Assembly: GCA_031279155.1 (NCBI GenBank)
Contig: JAITJB010000039.1
Coordinates: forward strand, 1-12,423
Length of the DNA stretch: 12,423 nt
Reading direction: 5' to 3'
DNA from: Deltaproteobacteria bacterium
GTDB taxonomy: Bacteria; Desulfobacterota; Desulfarculia; Adiutricales; Adiutricaceae
Of the stretch, positions 1 to 6,199 are shown piece by piece. Within the stretch, counting starts at the first letter, position 1. Each line of letters begins with the position of its first letter. Under the pieces are notes generated by a model. The model saw nothing but the letters and a program-made list of their open reading frames with translations. It had not been told where the DNA came from and ran no database searches. Both the position numbers and the translations under genes were made by a program.

Positions 1-301
1 CAACGCCAAGCTGGGGACGGTCACCTTTGACGTGGCTACAGCGGTTAAAGAGCTCAAAGCCGGTAAGATCGACTTTAGGGTGGAGAAAAACGGCATTGTC
101 CACGCCCCCATGGGTAAGCTCTCTTTTGCGGCGGAAAAAATTCTGGCCAACATTTCGGCCTTCCTTGACCAGGTTCAGCGGCTCAAACCGTCGACTAGTA
201 AGGGCACTTATATCCGGGGTATTTCCATGACCACCACCATGGGCCCGGGCCTTAAAATCGACCCGCTTTTGGTTAAAGATCTTAAGGCATACTTGTCCTG
301 A
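1..301 (+). CDS. rplA: 50S ribosomal protein L1, C-terminal part (5' end outside window)
   Basis: This is the last 99 codons of L1, a two-domain protein of the ribosomal L1 stalk that binds 23S rRNA, helps release deacylated tRNA from the E site, and in many bacteria represses its own operon. The reading frame enters at base 2 and stops at TGA 299-301. Visible family signatures are GTVTFDV, the stretch LKAGKIDFRVEKNGIVHAPMG, and the C-terminal block KGTYIRGISMTTTMGPG, which matches the E. coli block KGVYIKKVSISTTMGAG. The segment covers the end of domain II and the return into domain I. The protein ends with a short extra tail, KIDPLLVKDLKAYLS. It lies directly upstream of rplJ, as in the usual rplK-rplA-rplJ-rplL-rpoB-rpoC order; rplK would lie before the window. 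Identification is secure; only the N-terminal half is unseen. Confidence 0.96.
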   Translation, partial: NAKLGTVTFDVATAVKELKAGKIDFRVEKNGIVHAPMGKLSFAAEKILANISAFLDQVQRLKPSTSKGTYIRGISMTTTMGPGLKIDPLLVKDLKAYLS

Positions 302-326
302 TTGGTCGCAAAAATAGTAAACTTAG

Positions 327-355
327 GCCAACACTTCTTGGCTTGTGCTTATAAT
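327..355 (+). promoter_or_regulatory. candidate promoter for rplJL-rpoBC
   Basis: A perfect -10 hexamer TATAAT lies at 350-355 in the rplA-rplJ gap. The matching -35 position, 17 bases upstream at 327-332, reads GCCAAC and is a poor match to TTGACA, so the call rests on the -10 alone. Transcription would start near 362, just before a T-run (365-370) and the hairpin at 371-393. In E. coli the equivalent gap holds the major L10 promoter, so position supports the call. Confidence 0.4.
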
Positions 356-361
356 AAGATG

Positions 362-545
362 ATCTTTTTTGGCCCGCAGTTGCCCTGCGGGCCGCCTAAA
401 TTTTCGGACCAAAGACAACCGGTCGCCCGCATTAGGGCTTAAGGCTAACCGCCGGTCGAGGTAAAAGCGTAAAGCGTAACTTTTTTGGGCCGAAAACATA
501 GACCGATTAAAGGTCTAAAGCCTAGGAAAGGAGAACCATAGATCA
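362..545 (+). promoter_or_regulatory. structured rplJ leader, probable L10 autoregulatory region
   Basis: The untranslated region before rplJ holds several inverted repeats. A perfect 9-bp hairpin occupies 371-393 (GGCCCGCAG / CTGCGGGCC, loop TTGCC). An outer stem ACCGG 418-422 / CCGGT 452-456 encloses GCCC 425-428 / GGGC 435-438. A tandem heptamer AAAGCGT is at 464-470 and 471-477. A hairpin TAGACC 499-504 / GGTCTA 512-517 may be extended by TTTGGGC 484-490 pairing with GCCTAGG 520-526 (with G-U pairs) across an asymmetric 8/2 internal loop. In many bacteria L10 complexed with L7/L12 binds a kink-turn-bearing leader here to repress translation. The stems are seen; their role is inferred, and I could not identify a canonical kink-turn. 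Confidence 0.45.
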
Positions 546-1067
546 GTGGAACGACACAAAAAAGAAGCGGTCGTCGGCGAATTGAAGGAAACCTTCGATA
601 GCGCCCAAGCCGTTTTTGTCACCGACTTCAAAGGACTGTCGATGGAGACCATCGGTAATTTGAGGCGCAGGGTAAGGCAGTGCGGCGGTGAATTTAAGGT
701 CACCAAAAACACCTTAGTGCGCTTGGCCTCCAAGGGAAAACCCACCGAAAAGTTAGACAGCCTTTTGGTCGGAAACAATGCCATCGGTTACACTTTGGCC
801 GATCCGGCGGCTCTAGCTAAGGTGCTGCAGGATTTTTCCAAGGAACAGGACAAGTTTGTGATCAAAGGCGGACTACTTAAAGATCGCTTCATCGACCCCG
901 CTCAAGTCAAAGCCTTGGCCTCCCTGCCGTCCCGCGAGGCGCTTTTGTCGTCTCTATTGGGGACCATGCAGCAGGTGCCAACCGGCTTGGTTCGGGTGCT
1001 GGCCGCTGTGCCCCAAAAATTGGTTTACGCCCTGGCGGCCTTAAGGGATCAAAGAGCCCAGGCCTAA
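546..1067 (+). CDS. rplJ: 50S ribosomal protein L10
   Basis: L10 (173 aa) anchors L7/L12 dimers to the L11-binding region of 23S rRNA at the base of the GTPase-activating stalk. The N-terminal globular domain is clear: start MERHKKEAVVGELKETF, then VFVTDFKGLS (about residues 24-33), then the conserved KVTKNTLVRLA (about 51-61). The C-terminal helix that carries L7/L12 is VPQKLVYALAALRDQRAQA (about 155-173). The start is GTG at 546, placed by alignment with the normal L10 N-terminus. No in-frame ATG fits, and a Shine-Dalgarno AAAGGAG sits at 527-533 with a rather long 12-base gap. The GTG and long gap would fit a tightly controlled gene. L10 is usually the translational repressor of its own operon. 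It is followed 89 bases later by rplL. Confidence 0.96.
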   Translation: MERHKKEAVVGELKETFDSAQAVFVTDFKGLSMETIGNLRRRVRQCGGEFKVTKNTLVRLASKGKPTEKLDSLLVGNNAIGYTLADPAALAKVLQDFSKEQDKFVIKGGLLKDRFIDPAQVKALASLPSREALLSSLLGTMQQVPTGLVRVLAAVPQKLVYALAALRDQRAQA

Positions 1068-1099
1068 CGCCATCGCTTTGTCCGCAGGCCTTATCGCTT

Positions 1100-1125
1100 G
1101 CGGTCGATTAATCTTATTAGACCGC
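1100..1125 (+). promoter_or_regulatory. rplJ-rplL intergenic hairpin with a competing alternative
   Basis: GCGGTC 1100-1105 pairs with GACCGC 1120-1125, and TAAT 1109-1112 pairs with ATTA 1116-1119 around a CTT loop, leaving a 3-base bulge GAT. A shorter alternative, CCGCA 1082-1086 with TGCGG 1099-1103, uses some of the same bases, so the two cannot form together. There is no U-run, so it is not an intrinsic terminator. It lies upstream of the rplL ribosome-binding site (GGAGGAG, 1144-1150). Confidence 0.4.
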
Positions 1126-1156
1126 CTGGGCCATGACTCAGCCGGAGGAGAACTTC

Positions 1157-1540
1157 ATGACCATTACAAAAGCCGAAGCCATTGAATACATCAAAAACCT
1201 AACTGTCTTAGAGCTCAGCGAGTTTATCAAAGAGCTTGAGGACACATTTGGCGTCTCTGCCGCCGCTCCCGTGGCCGCCATCGCCGTTGGCGCCGCCCCG
1301 GCTGAGGCCCCGGCCCCGGTTGAAGAGCAGACAGAGTTTAACGTTGTTTTAGCCAGTATCGGCCCCCAAAAGATCAACGTCATCAAAGAGATCCGCACCA
1401 TCACCTCCTTAGGTATCAAGGAAGCCAAAGAACTCGTTGAGAGCGCTCCGGCGACCGTTAAGGAAGGCGTTAGCAAAGAGGACGCTGAGAAGTATAAAAA
1501 GCAGCTCGAAGGAGCTGGGGCCACCGTCACGATCAATTAA
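1157..1540 (+). CDS. rplL: 50S ribosomal protein L7/L12
   Basis: L7/L12 (127 aa) is the multi-copy acidic stalk protein that recruits and stimulates the translational GTPases EF-Tu, EF-G and IF2. The domains are all present. An N-terminal dimerisation and L10-binding helix pair spans about residues 1-33 (TKAEAIEYIKNLTVLELSEFIKEL is within it). A flexible Ala/Pro/Glu hinge spans about 36-58. The globular C-terminal domain spans about 60-127 and carries the conserved factor-binding segment INVIKEIRTITSLGIKEAKELV. The start ATG at 1157 is chosen because GGAGGAG at 1144-1150 lies 6 bases upstream and the N-terminus then fits the family. An in-frame ATG at 1133 would add eight residues, has no good ribosome-binding site, and is rejected. 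The last residues, GATVTIN, differ slightly from the usual GAKVELK. Length is close to the E. coli protein (121 aa). Confidence 0.96.
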   Translation: MTITKAEAIEYIKNLTVLELSEFIKELEDTFGVSAAAPVAAIAVGAAPAEAPAPVEEQTEFNVVLASIGPQKINVIKEIRTITSLGIKEAKELVESAPATVKEGVSKEDAEKYKKQLEGAGATVTIN

Positions 1541-1554
1541 CCCTTTCTCCCCAT

Positions 1555-1578
1555 GTCCACCGGGCTTGCCCGGTGGAC
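1555..1578 (+). promoter_or_regulatory. perfect 10-bp hairpin after rplL (attenuator or RNA-processing candidate)
   Basis: GTCCACCGGG 1555-1564 pairs without mismatch with CCCGGTGGAC 1569-1578 around the loop CTTG, starting 15 bases after the rplL stop. The downstream bases GCCCTTCTCGCC are pyrimidine-rich but not a U-run. It is therefore better read as a pause, partial terminator, mRNA 3'-end stabiliser or processing site than as a full intrinsic terminator. Confidence 0.55.
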
Positions 1579-1893
1579 GCCCTTCTCGCCTCGGGCCGGC
1601 TGGGTGGTCTTGCCCCCGGGGTTTAACCGCGAAAAAGAGCCGCCATCCATGGTTAGCTTTAATAAGCCCTACTTAAGGGCGAGCAACCCGGAAAGTCAGT
1701 TTCATTCCTTATTTTTTCTTCTAAAGACGGTAAAATTACGACCCCTTGGCTTTAGGGAGGGGTTAGTATTGCTCTTAACCTTGGTTCTGGCCAGGGTTTG
1801 ACTTATTTGGCGGATTGGCGTTTTCGGCTCGTTATCACTCTCGGCCGCAAGCACGATCCAGGCACTCCGCGCGTAACCCACGCTAACACCGTA

Positions 1894-1912
1894 GGGAGGA
1901 CTTAGGAGGTCC
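1894..1912 (+). promoter_or_regulatory. rpoB ribosome-binding site inside a small hairpin loop
   Basis: Two purine-rich sites precede rpoB: GGGAGGA at 1894-1900 and AGGAGG at 1904-1909. GGAC 1898-1901 can pair with GTCC 1909-1912, which places most of the second Shine-Dalgarno in the 7-base loop immediately before ATG 1914. The 4-bp stem is weak, so it may present the site rather than block it. The strong SD supports the 1914 start. Confidence 0.5.
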
Positions 1913-1913
1913 A

Positions 1914-4900
1914 ATGTCTTCTGCAGCCAACATGTTGCGTATCAGAAAAAACTTCGGCAAAACCGAACACGTAACCCAGATGCCCAACCTTATTGAGATG
2001 CAGCGCTACTCTTATGAGCGCTTTCTTCAAAAGGAGACGCCGCCTGAAAAGAGGGGCGACTTCGGGCTCCAAGCGGTCTTTAAAAGTGTTTTCCCCATCG
2101 AAGATTTCGCGGGATTGGCTAACTTGAAGTTTTTATCATACGCTTTCGACGAGGTCAAATACGACGTCGACGAGTGCATGGCCAAGGGCATGACCTTTGA
2201 GGCGCCGCTTAAAATTACCGTGGCCTTAGAGATCTACGATCAAGACAAAGAGACCGGCATTAAGCACATACGAGACATTAAGCAGCAAGAGATCTACTTT
2301 GGCACGCTGCCTTTAATGACCAACCAGGGTACATTTATCGTAAACGGATCTGAAAGGGTCATCGTCTCCCAGCTCCACCGCAGCCCTGGCATCTTCTTTG
2401 ATCACGACCGGGGTAAGACCCATTCCTCCGGTAAGATCCTCTACTCGGCTCGCATCATCCCCATGCGCGGCTCGTGGTTAGACTTAGAGCTCGACCCCAA
2501 GGATATAATCTACGCCCGCATCGACCGCCGCCGCAAGTTTCCGGTAACGCTGTTACTTAAGGCCTTAGGTTATAGCTCGCAAGATCTCTTAAATTTTTTC
2601 TACGAGCGCGACGTCTTAAGGTTTAAAGAAGACGGCAGCGTCTACCGCAAAGTTTCGCCGACTCTTTTAATCGGTCACAAGGCCTTTGAAGATATCATCC
2701 ACCCGGAGACCTCCAAAGCCATCGTCCGCAAGGGTAAAAAGTACACCCGTGAAAACACCCGCCGCCTTGAGGACTTAGGTCTAAATGAGAGCCGCTGTAA
2801 TGTCGAAGATTTCTACGGTAGCTTTGCCGCCGAAGATCTCTACGACCCCATTACCGGTGAAGTGCTTTTGGGGCTAAATGAACCCTTTAGCGAAACGACT
2901 CATTTAAAACTGGTCAACGCCGGTATTACGGAGGTGCCGCTCTTATTTATCGATAAGATTAACGTAAGCTCTTCTTTTAGAGATACGCTTTTACTCGATA
3001 AGCTTGAGAGCGAAAACGACGCCATCATGGATCTCTACCGGAAAAACCGGCCCAGCACCCCGCCGACCTTGGATGTGGCCCAGTTATTTTTCTCTAATTT
3101 ATTTTTTAATTCTGAACACTACGATCTCTCGCCGGTCGGCCGCCTTAAGCTAAACTTAAGGCTCTTTGGTGAAAACGGCGTTGAGGCCGCTGACCCGAGC
3201 GTTAACACCCTAAGACCCATTGATATTTTAGCTGCCGTCAAAGAGTTAGTTAGGCTCAAAGATACCGACGGCCCGGTTGACGATATCGATCACTTGGGTA
3301 ACCGAAGGGTTCGGGCCGTGGGCGAGCTTTTGGAAAATCAGTACCGGGTCGGCCTCGTCCGCATGGAAAGAGCCATCAAAGAGCGCATGAGTCTTCAGGA
3401 AGTTGAGACCATGATGCCCCACGATCTCATAAACTCTAAGCCGGTCTCAGCCGTGGTCAAAGAGTTTTTCGGCACCAGTCAGCTGAGCCAGTTTATGGAT
3501 CAAAATAACCCGCTTTCTGAAATCACCCACAAAAGGCGTCTGTCAGCCTTGGGCCCCGGCGGCTTAACCCGCGACCGGGCAGGTTTTGAGGTCCGTGACG
3601 TCCACCAGACCCACTACGGCCGCATCTGCCCCATCGAGACGCCAGAAGGACCCAACATCGGGCTCATCGTCTCCTTATCGACCTACGCCCGGGTTAATGA
3701 GTACGGCTTCATCGAGACCCCTTACCGAAGGGTTATTGACGGAGTGGCTACTAGCGAGGTTGAGTACTTAACGGCCTTAGAGGAAGCTAACTTACCGGTT
3801 GCTCAAGCTAACGTAAGCTTGGGCCCCAAGGGCGAACTCCTTCAGACTAACGTCCCCTGCCACATTAACGGCGAATTCGTCCAGGTGCCGGCTTCCGACG
3901 TTAAGCTCATGGACGTCTCCCCCAATCAGCTGGTTTCCGTTGCCGCATCGTTGGTGCCCTTCTTGGAGCACGACGACGCCAACCGCGCCTTAATGGGCTC
4001 TAACATGCAGCGCCAAGCTGTGCCCTTACTTAGAACCGACGCCCCGCTAGTGGGTACGGGCATTGAAAACGTCGTGGCCCGAGATAGCGGGGTGACGGTG
4101 GTTGCTCAGTACGACGGGGTGGTTGAAGACGCCGACGCCTCCCGCATCGTCATGCGCTATACCAGCCCTGAGGCCAGCGAAGCTGGTAACTGGATCAAAA
4201 TCTATAAGCTCAATAAGTTTCAGAGATCTAACCAAAGTACTTGCTTTAACCAAAGGCCCATCGTCCGGCCAGGCGATTTGGTCAAAAAGGGCCAGATCAT
4301 AGCCGACGGCCCGGCAACCGAGATGGGCGAATTGGCCCTAGGGCGAAACGTCATGGTGGCCTTTATGAGTTGGGGCGGCTACAACTTTGAAGATTCCATC
4401 TTAGTTTCCGAGCGCTTAGTTAAAGAAGATATCTTTACCTCTGTCCACATCGAGGTCTACGATACGGTGGCTAGAGACACTAAGCTAGGGCCTGAGGAGA
4501 TTACCCGAGACATTCCAAATTTAGGCGAAGAATCCTTAGCTAACTTAGATGAAGCCGGCATCGTTAGAATCGGGGCCGACGTTAAGACCGGAAACATTTT
4601 GGTTGGGCGCATTACGCCCAAAGGCGAAACCCAGCTCTCGCCAGAGGAAAAACTTCTAAGAGCCATCTTCGGCGAAAAGGCCTCAGACGTCAAAGATACC
4701 TCCCTTAGGGTGCCGCCAGGGGTGGAGGGGACGGTTATCGATGCTCGGGTCTTCTACCGCAAGGGAACGGAAAAAGACGCCCGGAGCCTTCAGATCGAGC
4801 AAGATGAAATCAATCGCCTGATGAAAGATCAAGAAGATGAGATCCACATCATAACCAAAAATACCCAAGCCAGACTCTCTGAGCTCTTAGTCGGTAAGAC

Positions 4901-6119
4901 TTTGGGCTGTAGCGTTAACGACGGCGGCAAAAATGGCGTAACCTTAAAAAAGAAAGAGACTATCACTAGCCAATCAGTTGAACAGTTTTCGCCTCTATCT
5001 TGGCATAGGGTCCGCCTGCTCGAAGACAAAGCCGGGGCCATCGAGCAGGAGGTCAACCGCCTGGTCTCCCACTTCCAGGAGCAAGTTGAGATCATCCGCC
5101 TGATCTTTGAGAAAAAGAAAGGCAAACTCCAAAAGGGCGATGAGATGCCGCCGGGCGTAATCAAGATGGTCAAAGTCTACGTGGCCATGAAGAGAAAGCT
5201 CTCGGTGGGCGATAAGATGGCCGGCCGTCACGGCAACAAAGGCGTGGTCAGCCGGATCTTACCCGAAGAAGACATGCCCTTTTTTGAAGACGGTACCCCG
5301 GTAGATCTGGTCTTAAACCCCTTGGGCGTTCCCAGCCGTATGAACGTCGGCCAGATCATGGAAACCCACTTGGGATGGGCCAGCCAAGCCTTGGGCCGGC
5401 AGATTGGGCAATTGGTGGACGGCTTCAACCGCCAAAAGCTCAAAGGTAAACTGCGCGATATCTTAGGGGCCAGGGACTACGACCGCTTCTGCTCGGACTT
5501 AAGCGATGAAGAGATCGTATCGTTAGCTGAGCGCAGCCGCAAGGGCCTCCACATGGCCACCCCGGTCTTTGACGGGGCCCACGAAGAGGAAATCCGAAAC
5601 ATCTTACAGGAGGCCGGGCTCCCTCAGATCGGCCAAACCATCTTGCGAGACGGCCGCACTGGCGAGAGATTTGAAAATAACGTGACCGTTGGCGTCATGT
5701 ACATGCTTAAGCTCCACCATTTAGTTGACGATAAGATCCACGCCCGTTCTATTGGCCCCTACTCGCTGGTCACTCAGCAGCCCTTGGGCGGCAAAGCCCA
5801 ATTTGGTGGTCAAAGGTTAGGCGAGATGGAGGTCTGGGCCATGGAAGCTTATGGCGCAGCCTACAGCCTCCAGGAGTTTTTAACGGTTAAGAGCGACGAC
5901 GTAACTGGCCGCACCAGAATGTACGAAAAGATCGTTAAAGGCGATAACATCTTAGAGGCGGGCTTGCCTGAGAGCTTTAACGTCTTAGTTAAAGAGCTTC
6001 AGTCCTTGGGTTTAGATATCGATCTAATTGAAGACGCCCCGGTTGACGCCGAAGCTTCCGGGGTTAACCCGCCCCTCCCTAGTCCGGAAGGGGACGCGGC
6101 CAAGAGCGTTTCGGCTTAA
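1914..6119 (+). CDS. rpoB: DNA-directed RNA polymerase subunit beta
   Basis: RpoB (1401 aa; E. coli 1342) forms one pincer of RNA polymerase and part of the active site. N-terminal signature: NFGKTEHVTQMPNLIEMQ. Then come HRSPGIFFDHDRGKTHSSGK and the fork and rifampicin region SQLSQFMDQNNPLSEITHKR (about 522-541). The residues corresponding to E. coli D516, H526 and S531 are D529, H539 and S544, all of the usual sensitive type. Next are PIETPEGPNIGL and the 684-equivalent NMQRQAVPLL. A charged coiled-coil-like insertion at about 965-1080 resembles the proteobacterial lineage-specific insertion. The active-site block KMAGRHGNKG follows, with catalytic-region lysines at 1101 and 1109 (E. coli 1065 and 1073). 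The C-terminal clamp segment ends near LDIDLIEDAP, followed by a tail of about 28 residues rich in Pro, Ala and acidic residues. The start has a strong SD. The stop is 80 bases before rpoC. Confidence 0.98.
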   Translation: MSSAANMLRIRKNFGKTEHVTQMPNLIEMQRYSYERFLQKETPPEKRGDFGLQAVFKSVFPIEDFAGLANLKFLSYAFDEVKYDVDECMAKGMTFEAPLKITVALEIYDQDKETGIKHIRDIKQQEIYFGTLPLMTNQGTFIVNGSERVIVSQLHRSPGIFFDHDRGKTHSSGKILYSARIIPMRGSWLDLELDPKDIIYARIDRRRKFPVTLLLKALGYSSQDLLNFFYERDVLRFKEDGSVYRKVSPTLLIGHKAFEDIIHPETSKAIVRKGKKYTRENTRRLEDLGLNESRCNVEDFYGSFAAEDLYDPITGEVLLGLNEPFSETTHLKLVNAGITEVPLLFIDKINVSSSFRDTLLLDKLESENDAIMDLYRKNRPSTPPTLDVAQLFFSNLFFNSEHYDLSPVGRLKLNLRLFGENGVEAADPSVNTLRPIDILAAVKELVRLKDTDGPVDDIDHLGNRRVRAVGELLENQYRVGLVRMERAIKERMSLQEVETMMPHDLINSKPVSAVVKEFFGTSQLSQFMDQNNPLSEITHKRRLSALGPGGLTRDRAGFEVRDVHQTHYGRICPIETPEGPNIGLIVSLSTYARVNEYGFIETPYRRVIDGVATSEVEYLTALEEANLPVAQANVSLGPKGELLQTNVPCHINGEFVQVPASDVKLMDVSPNQLVSVAASLVPFLEHDDANRALMGSNMQRQAVPLLRTDAPLVGTGIENVVARDSGVTVVAQYDGVVEDADASRIVMRYTSPEASEAGNWIKIYKLNKFQRSNQSTCFNQRPIVRPGDLVKKGQIIADGPATEMGELALGRNVMVAFMSWGGYNFEDSILVSERLVKEDIFTSVHIEVYDTVARDTKLGPEEITRDIPNLGEESLANLDEAGIVRIGADVKTGNILVGRITPKGETQLSPEEKLLRAIFGEKASDVKDTSLRVPPGVEGTVIDARVFYRKGTEKDARSLQIEQDEINRLMKDQEDEIHIITKNTQARLSELLVGKTLGCSVNDGGKNGVTLKKKETITSQSVEQFSPLSWHRVRLLEDKAGAIEQEVNRLVSHFQEQVEIIRLIFEKKKGKLQKGDEMPPGVIKMVKVYVAMKRKLSVGDKMAGRHGNKGVVSRILPEEDMPFFEDGTPVDLVLNPLGVPSRMNVGQIMETHLGWASQALGRQIGQLVDGFNRQKLKGKLRDILGARDYDRFCSDLSDEEIVSLAERSRKGLHMATPVFDGAHEEEIRNILQEAGLPQIGQTILRDGRTGERFENNVTVGVMYMLKLHHLVDDKIHARSIGPYSLVTQQPLGGKAQFGGQRLGEMEVWAMEAYGAAYSLQEFLTVKSDDVTGRTRMYEKIVKGDNILEAGLPESFNVLVKELQSLGLDIDLIEDAPVDAEASGVNPPLPSPEGDAAKSVSA

Positions 6120-6160
6120 ATTAAAGCTAAAAAATAAAACACGCCTTAATATAAATCACA

Positions 6161-6193
6161 CCCTACATCCCCCCAACCTAGGGGGGAGGGAGG
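6161..6193 (+). promoter_or_regulatory. hairpin abutting the rpoC ribosome-binding site
   Basis: CCCCCC 6169-6174 pairs with GGGGGG 6181-6186 around loop AACCTA. The stem can continue with CCCT 6161-6164 pairing with AGGG 6187-6190 across a 4-base bulge (ACAT). AGGG is the first half of the rpoC Shine-Dalgarno AGGGAGG (6187-6193), so the extended form would partly hide it. No U-run follows, so it is not a terminator. Confidence 0.5.
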
Positions 6194-6199
6194 TTACAG

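Larger units (their letters stand above)
1541..1913 (+). promoter_or_regulatory. rplL-rpoB intergenic region, 373 bases, structured, no gene
   Basis: No credible gene lies here, but several inverted repeats do. Besides the strong hairpin at 1555-1578 (listed separately) there are GCCCT 1666-1670 / AGGGC 1676-1680, ACCCCT 1741-1746 / AGGGGT 1758-1763, and an 8-bp stem AACCTTGG 1777-1784 / CCAGGGTT 1791-1798 containing one G-U pair. None is followed by a clean U-run. Weak promoter-like hexamers occur (TTATTT 1709-1714 with TAAAAT 1731-1736, 16-base spacer), but not convincingly. In E. coli the same gap holds a partial terminator and an RNase III cut site that lower rpoBC expression relative to the ribosomal genes. 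A similar function here is inferred from position and structure. Confidence 0.55.

Noticed and set aside
27..230. Overlapping plus-strand frame inside the rplA end
   Set aside because: The L1 frame is certain from its conserved motifs; the other frame gives an Arg/Ser-rich shadow.
371..393. 9-bp hairpin after rplA read as an intrinsic terminator
   Set aside because: The T-run (365-370) precedes the stem on the + strand and the bases after it are mixed, so it does not have terminator form; kept only as part of the leader.
1138..1536. Long minus-strand open frame opposite rplL
   Set aside because: It is the shadow of the Ala-rich rplL gene; no ribosome-binding site and no recognisable protein.
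1553..1801. Plus-strand open frame of 82 codons in the rplL-rpoB gap
   Set aside because: It starts within the 1555-1578 hairpin region with only pyrimidines upstream of its ATG, and the product looks like random translation of structured RNA.
1798..1826. TTGACT (1798-1803) as the -35 of an rpoB promoter
   Set aside because: The bases at normal -10 distance (TTTTCG, 1821-1826) do not resemble TATAAT.
1702..1914. Minus-strand open frame covering the rpoB leader
   Set aside because: It runs through leader hairpins and the rpoB SD, with no sign of a real protein.
3490..3560. Possible rifampicin-resistance changes in RpoB
   Set aside because: D529, H539 and S544 and their neighbours are all the usual sensitive-type residues.
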